From positions 248,001 to 312,000 of the forward strand of contig CAVWAJ010000013.1 of NCBI GenBank assembly GCA_963752965.1: DNA of 64,000 bases, written 5' to 3'. Under the pieces are notes generated by a model that ran no database searches, was not told the DNA's origin, and worked only from the letters and a program-made list of their open reading frames with translations. Every line of letters begins with the position of its first letter. Positions within the stretch are counted from its first letter, which is position 1. The stretch comes from QHXW01 sp963752965 (GTDB lineage: Bacteria; Acidobacteriota; Terriglobia; Bryobacterales; Bryobacteraceae). Of the stretch, positions 61,604 through 64,000 are shown in pieces. Made by a program: the position numbers and the translations under genes.

Positions 61604-62799
61604 CACAGAACAGATTCTCCGCCGTGGGCCTGGACTTGGGCAGCAACCACACACGCTGCGTCGTGTGCGCGGTGGAGGATGAGCGGCTGCGCTTCCTGGG
61701 CCACGGCGAGTGCGACTCGCACGGCTGGGTCAAGAGCCGCATCGCCGACCAGAACGCAGTGACTGAATGCGTGCTCGAAGTGTTGCGCCAGGCCGAAGCG
61801 GAAGCGCAGATGTCTATCGACGCCGCTACCATAGGCTTCGGCGGTTGTACCGTTCGTGGCGCCAACAGCCGCAGCCGCATCGATCTGGGCCGCCCCAGGG
61901 AAATCGAGCAGCGCGACGTCAACCGGGCGCTCGACCGTGCCTGGAAGGTGCAACTGCGCGATGACCGCATCGTCCTCCAGTTGTTCCCCCAGGATTTCAT
62001 CGTGGAGGACCAACCGGGCCACCGCGATCCGCGCAGCATGCTGGCCCAGCGCCTGGAAGCCAACGCGCATCTGATCACGGGCTCGATTCAGGAGCACAAC
62101 TGTCTCATCGGCGCTGTGAACCAGGCGCACATCGCCGTCGAGGAAACGGTTTACGAACCGCTGGCGGCGCATTTCGCTTCCATCCTGCCCGAAGACCGCC
62201 GGGAAGGCACCGCGCTCGTGGATATCGGTTCGCAATCCACTGACCTGGTCGTGTATTACGACGAGAGCTTGCAGCTTGCCTCCAGCTTGCCCATCTGCGG
62301 CGATCACGTCACCCGCGATGTGGCCATGGCCTTCCACATCAGCTTCGAAGAAGCATTGCAAGTGAAAGAGCAATACGGCAGTGCCACCGCAGAGTACACC
62401 GCCTGTAACAGTGTGGTCGAGGTGGCTTCGCCCGGCGACGATTCGGCGCGCGAACTGCCACGGCGCCTGCTCAACGAGATCATTGAAGCTCGCGCAAGCG
62501 AGTTGTTCGAAAAAGTGCGGGATGAAGTGAAACGCGTCGGGATGGAACAGTCGCTCTTGGGCGGTGTGGTGCTCGCGGGCGGCGGCGCGCGTCTTTCCGG
62601 TATGTGTGATATGGCGGAAACCGTGCTTCGCTGCCAGGCGAGGAACGGACTTCCCATCGGGATCGAGGATTGGCCCGCTGAGCTCGACCAGCCCTCGTGG
62701 ACCACGGCTGCGGGGCTCGCCATGTACTCCGGGAAATTAAAAGTGCAGGGGGAACTGGAGCGCCAGTCCGTGGGGCTGCTGGCGCGGATATTGAAGTAG
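61600..62799 (+). CDS. ftsA: cell division protein FtsA
   Basis: 399-residue actin-like membrane tether of FtsZ. GLDLGSNHTRCVV is phosphate-1, LVDIGSQSTDLVVYYDESLQ phosphate-2 and VVLAGGGARLSGM the adenosine motif; the C-terminal SVGLLARILK is a membrane-binding amphipathic helix. The 1C domain has the usual insertion. Forms a pair with ftsZ, 45 bases downstream. Confidence 0.95.
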   Translation: MTQNRFSAVGLDLGSNHTRCVVCAVEDERLRFLGHGECDSHGWVKSRIADQNAVTECVLEVLRQAEAEAQMSIDAATIGFGGCTVRGANSRSRIDLGRPREIEQRDVNRALDRAWKVQLRDDRIVLQLFPQDFIVEDQPGHRDPRSMLAQRLEANAHLITGSIQEHNCLIGAVNQAHIAVEETVYEPLAAHFASILPEDRREGTALVDIGSQSTDLVVYYDESLQLASSLPICGDHVTRDVAMAFHISFEEALQVKEQYGSATAEYTACNSVVEVASPGDDSARELPRRLLNEIIEARASELFEKVRDEVKRVGMEQSLLGGVVLAGGGARLSGMCDMAETVLRCQARNGLPIGIEDWPAELDQPSWTTAAGLAMYSGKLKVQGELERQSVGLLARILK

Positions 62800-62844
62800 C
62801 TGGAACGGGCATTCTTGTCTGTATTGCGGAAGGAGTAATTGACG

Positions 62845-64000
62845 ATGGCACTGCTCGACTCGGGTTTTGACCGCTTGAAGTATGAGTTGCAGGAAGAGAG
62901 CCGCAAAGGTGCGCGCATCAAAGTGGTAGGTGTGGGCGGCGGTGGCTCAAACGCGGTGGCGCGCATGATTCACGAGGGCCTCGTAGGCGTCGAGTTCCAC
63001 GTCATGAACACGGACGTGCAGGCGCTCGAGTCGTCCATCGTCCCCAACAAGCTGCAAATCGGCACGAAAATCACCGGCGGCTTGGGCGCGGGTTCCGATC
63101 CCGAGGTCGGCCGTCAGGCGGCGCTCGAAGATACCGAGCGCATCATCGAGCTGCTGAACGGCGCCGACATGGTGTTCGTCACCGCGGGTCTCGGCGGCGG
63201 CACAGGCGCTGGTGCTGCGCCCGTCGTTGCGTCTCTCGCCAAAGAGCTCGATGCCCTCACAGTCGCCGTCGTCACCAAGCCTTTCACCTTCGAGGGCGTG
63301 CGCCGCATGCGTCAGGCCGACAAAAGCCTCGCCGAACTGGCCGGCACCGTCGACACTGTGATCGCCATTCCCAACGACCGTCTGCTCGCACTCGTTCCGC
63401 GCGGCACCAGTTTCTTCGAAGCTTTTCGCCTGGCCGATGACATCCTGCGCCAGGCTGTGCAAGGCATCAGCGACATCATCACCACGCCCGGCCTCATCAA
63501 CCGCGACTTCTCCGATATCCGCGCCACCATGCTCGGCATGGGCTACGCCATGATGGGTACCGCGGTCGGCCACGGCGCGAATGCCGCCGTCGAAGCGGCA
63601 CGTAACGCCATCAGTTGCCCGTTGCTCGAAGATTCGCGTATCACCGGTTCGCGTGGCATCCTCATCAACATCACCGGCTCCAGCCAGCTAGGCCTGCATG
63701 AAGTGAATGAAGCCTGCTCCATCATCCGCGAAGCTGCCGATTGCGACGACGTGCAGATCAACTTCGGCGTGATCCTCAACGAATCCATGGCCGATGCCGT
63801 CAAGATCACCGTGATCGCTACCGGATTTCAGCCGGAGGGCGCGCCCGTTGCCGATCGGCCCGGTGCTACCGAACCGCGCATCGTCGTGCAACGCGCCATC
63901 GAGCCGCCGCGCGCCACGGAACCCTTGTTCGAGCCTGAGCCGGAACCAGAGCCGGTGATCGAGGAGCCAGTCGAGACGTACGAGCCCGCTGTGGCGGCCG
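62845..64000 (+). CDS. ftsZ: cell division GTPase FtsZ, 3' truncated by window end
   Basis: Tubulin-like GTPase forming the division ring. 385 codons are visible: VVGVGGGGSNAVARMI and FVTAGLGGGTGAGAAPVVA (tubulin signature), NTDVQAL, and the T7 loop NRDFSDIRATMLGMGYAMMG. AAGGAG at 62830-62835 fixes ATG 62845. After the globular core (to about 335) a Pro/Glu-rich linker (EPLFEPEPEPEPVIEEP) begins; the conserved C-terminal peptide lies beyond the window. Confidence 0.97.
   Translation, partial: MALLDSGFDRLKYELQEESRKGARIKVVGVGGGGSNAVARMIHEGLVGVEFHVMNTDVQALESSIVPNKLQIGTKITGGLGAGSDPEVGRQAALEDTERIIELLNGADMVFVTAGLGGGTGAGAAPVVASLAKELDALTVAVVTKPFTFEGVRRMRQADKSLAELAGTVDTVIAIPNDRLLALVPRGTSFFEAFRLADDILRQAVQGISDIITTPGLINRDFSDIRATMLGMGYAMMGTAVGHGANAAVEAARNAISCPLLEDSRITGSRGILINITGSSQLGLHEVNEACSIIREAADCDDVQINFGVILNESMADAVKITVIATGFQPEGAPVADRPGATEPRIVVQRAIEPPRATEPLFEPEPEPEPVIEEPVETYEPAVAA

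Noticed and set aside
61531..62373. 280-codon minus-strand frame inside ftsA
   Set aside because: Looks protein-like at first, but it mirrors ftsA codons and has no start signal or family.
1..64000. CRISPR arrays, prophage, rRNA
   Set aside because: No regularly spaced direct repeats, no phage gene block and no rRNA-like sequence were seen; the only phage-like text is one module in a secreted protein.

Overview
This 64 kb GC-rich window looks like chromosome of an Acidobacteriota member of the Solibacter/Bryobacter type. The assignment is an inference from gene content: a DUF1080 protein, a Gfo/Idh/MocA oxidoreductase and a FAD oxidoreductase of the secreted 'GMC/Idh' style, many FG-GAP and porin-like envelope proteins, meso-DAP type peptidoglycan genes and a Gram-negative style outer membrane. 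No rRNA, tRNA or CRISPR array was seen, and no gene-free stretch exceeds about 300 bases.

Layout. 1-560: a truncated secreted protein gene and a VapBC-like toxin-antitoxin pair. 897-2556: cyclophilin, DUF1080 protein and nadD. 2686-7259: envelope proteins of unknown function and an isolated, frameshifted fliB gene. 7354-11393: a secreted truncated globin, gamma-glutamyltransferase and a two-gene ABC exporter. 11429-15154: a compact module with a membrane-anchored peptidoglycan amidase, a small conserved protein, an actin-like ATPase and a coiled-coil protein. It is bracketed by two nearly identical 66-68 bp elements, each sitting about 50 bp upstream of the outermost gene and in the same orientation relative to it. 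15308-16702: an intact IS3-family element with 4-bp target duplication. 16777-22763: GNAT, core-MetE-like protein, FG-GAP protein, porin, chemoreceptor. 22895-27949: a glycan or glycoprotein assembly cluster. 27988-29982: uvrB. 35119-29979 (minus): eamA-tnaA-modB-modC-fmdE-thiE. 35159-38524: pfkB-type kinase, murJ and a zinc-ribbon coiled-coil protein. 38529-44973: sugar/secondary metabolism enzymes, a periplasmic parvulin, an esterase and a macrodomain protein. 44980-47670: methyltransferase, LytS-type kinase and ribA. 47784-64000: the dcw cell division/wall cluster mraZ-rsmH-ftsL-ftsI-murE-murF-mraY-murD-ftsW-murG-murC-ftsQ-ftsA-ftsZ, without murB or ddl, and with ftsZ running off the window.

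How parts work together. The dcw cluster plus murJ supplies lipid II synthesis, flipping and septal peptidoglycan synthesis. The mraZ promoter carries 10-bp-periodic GTGG boxes expected for MraZ autoregulation, and murC has its own good sigma70-type promoter. Many single genes start only 5-8 bases after a TAnnnT hexamer, often at GTG or TTG codons, which suggests widespread leaderless or nearly leaderless mRNAs. The most interesting candidate for an undescribed system is the 11.4-15.2 kb actin-like/coiled-coil/amidase module with its shared upstream element.
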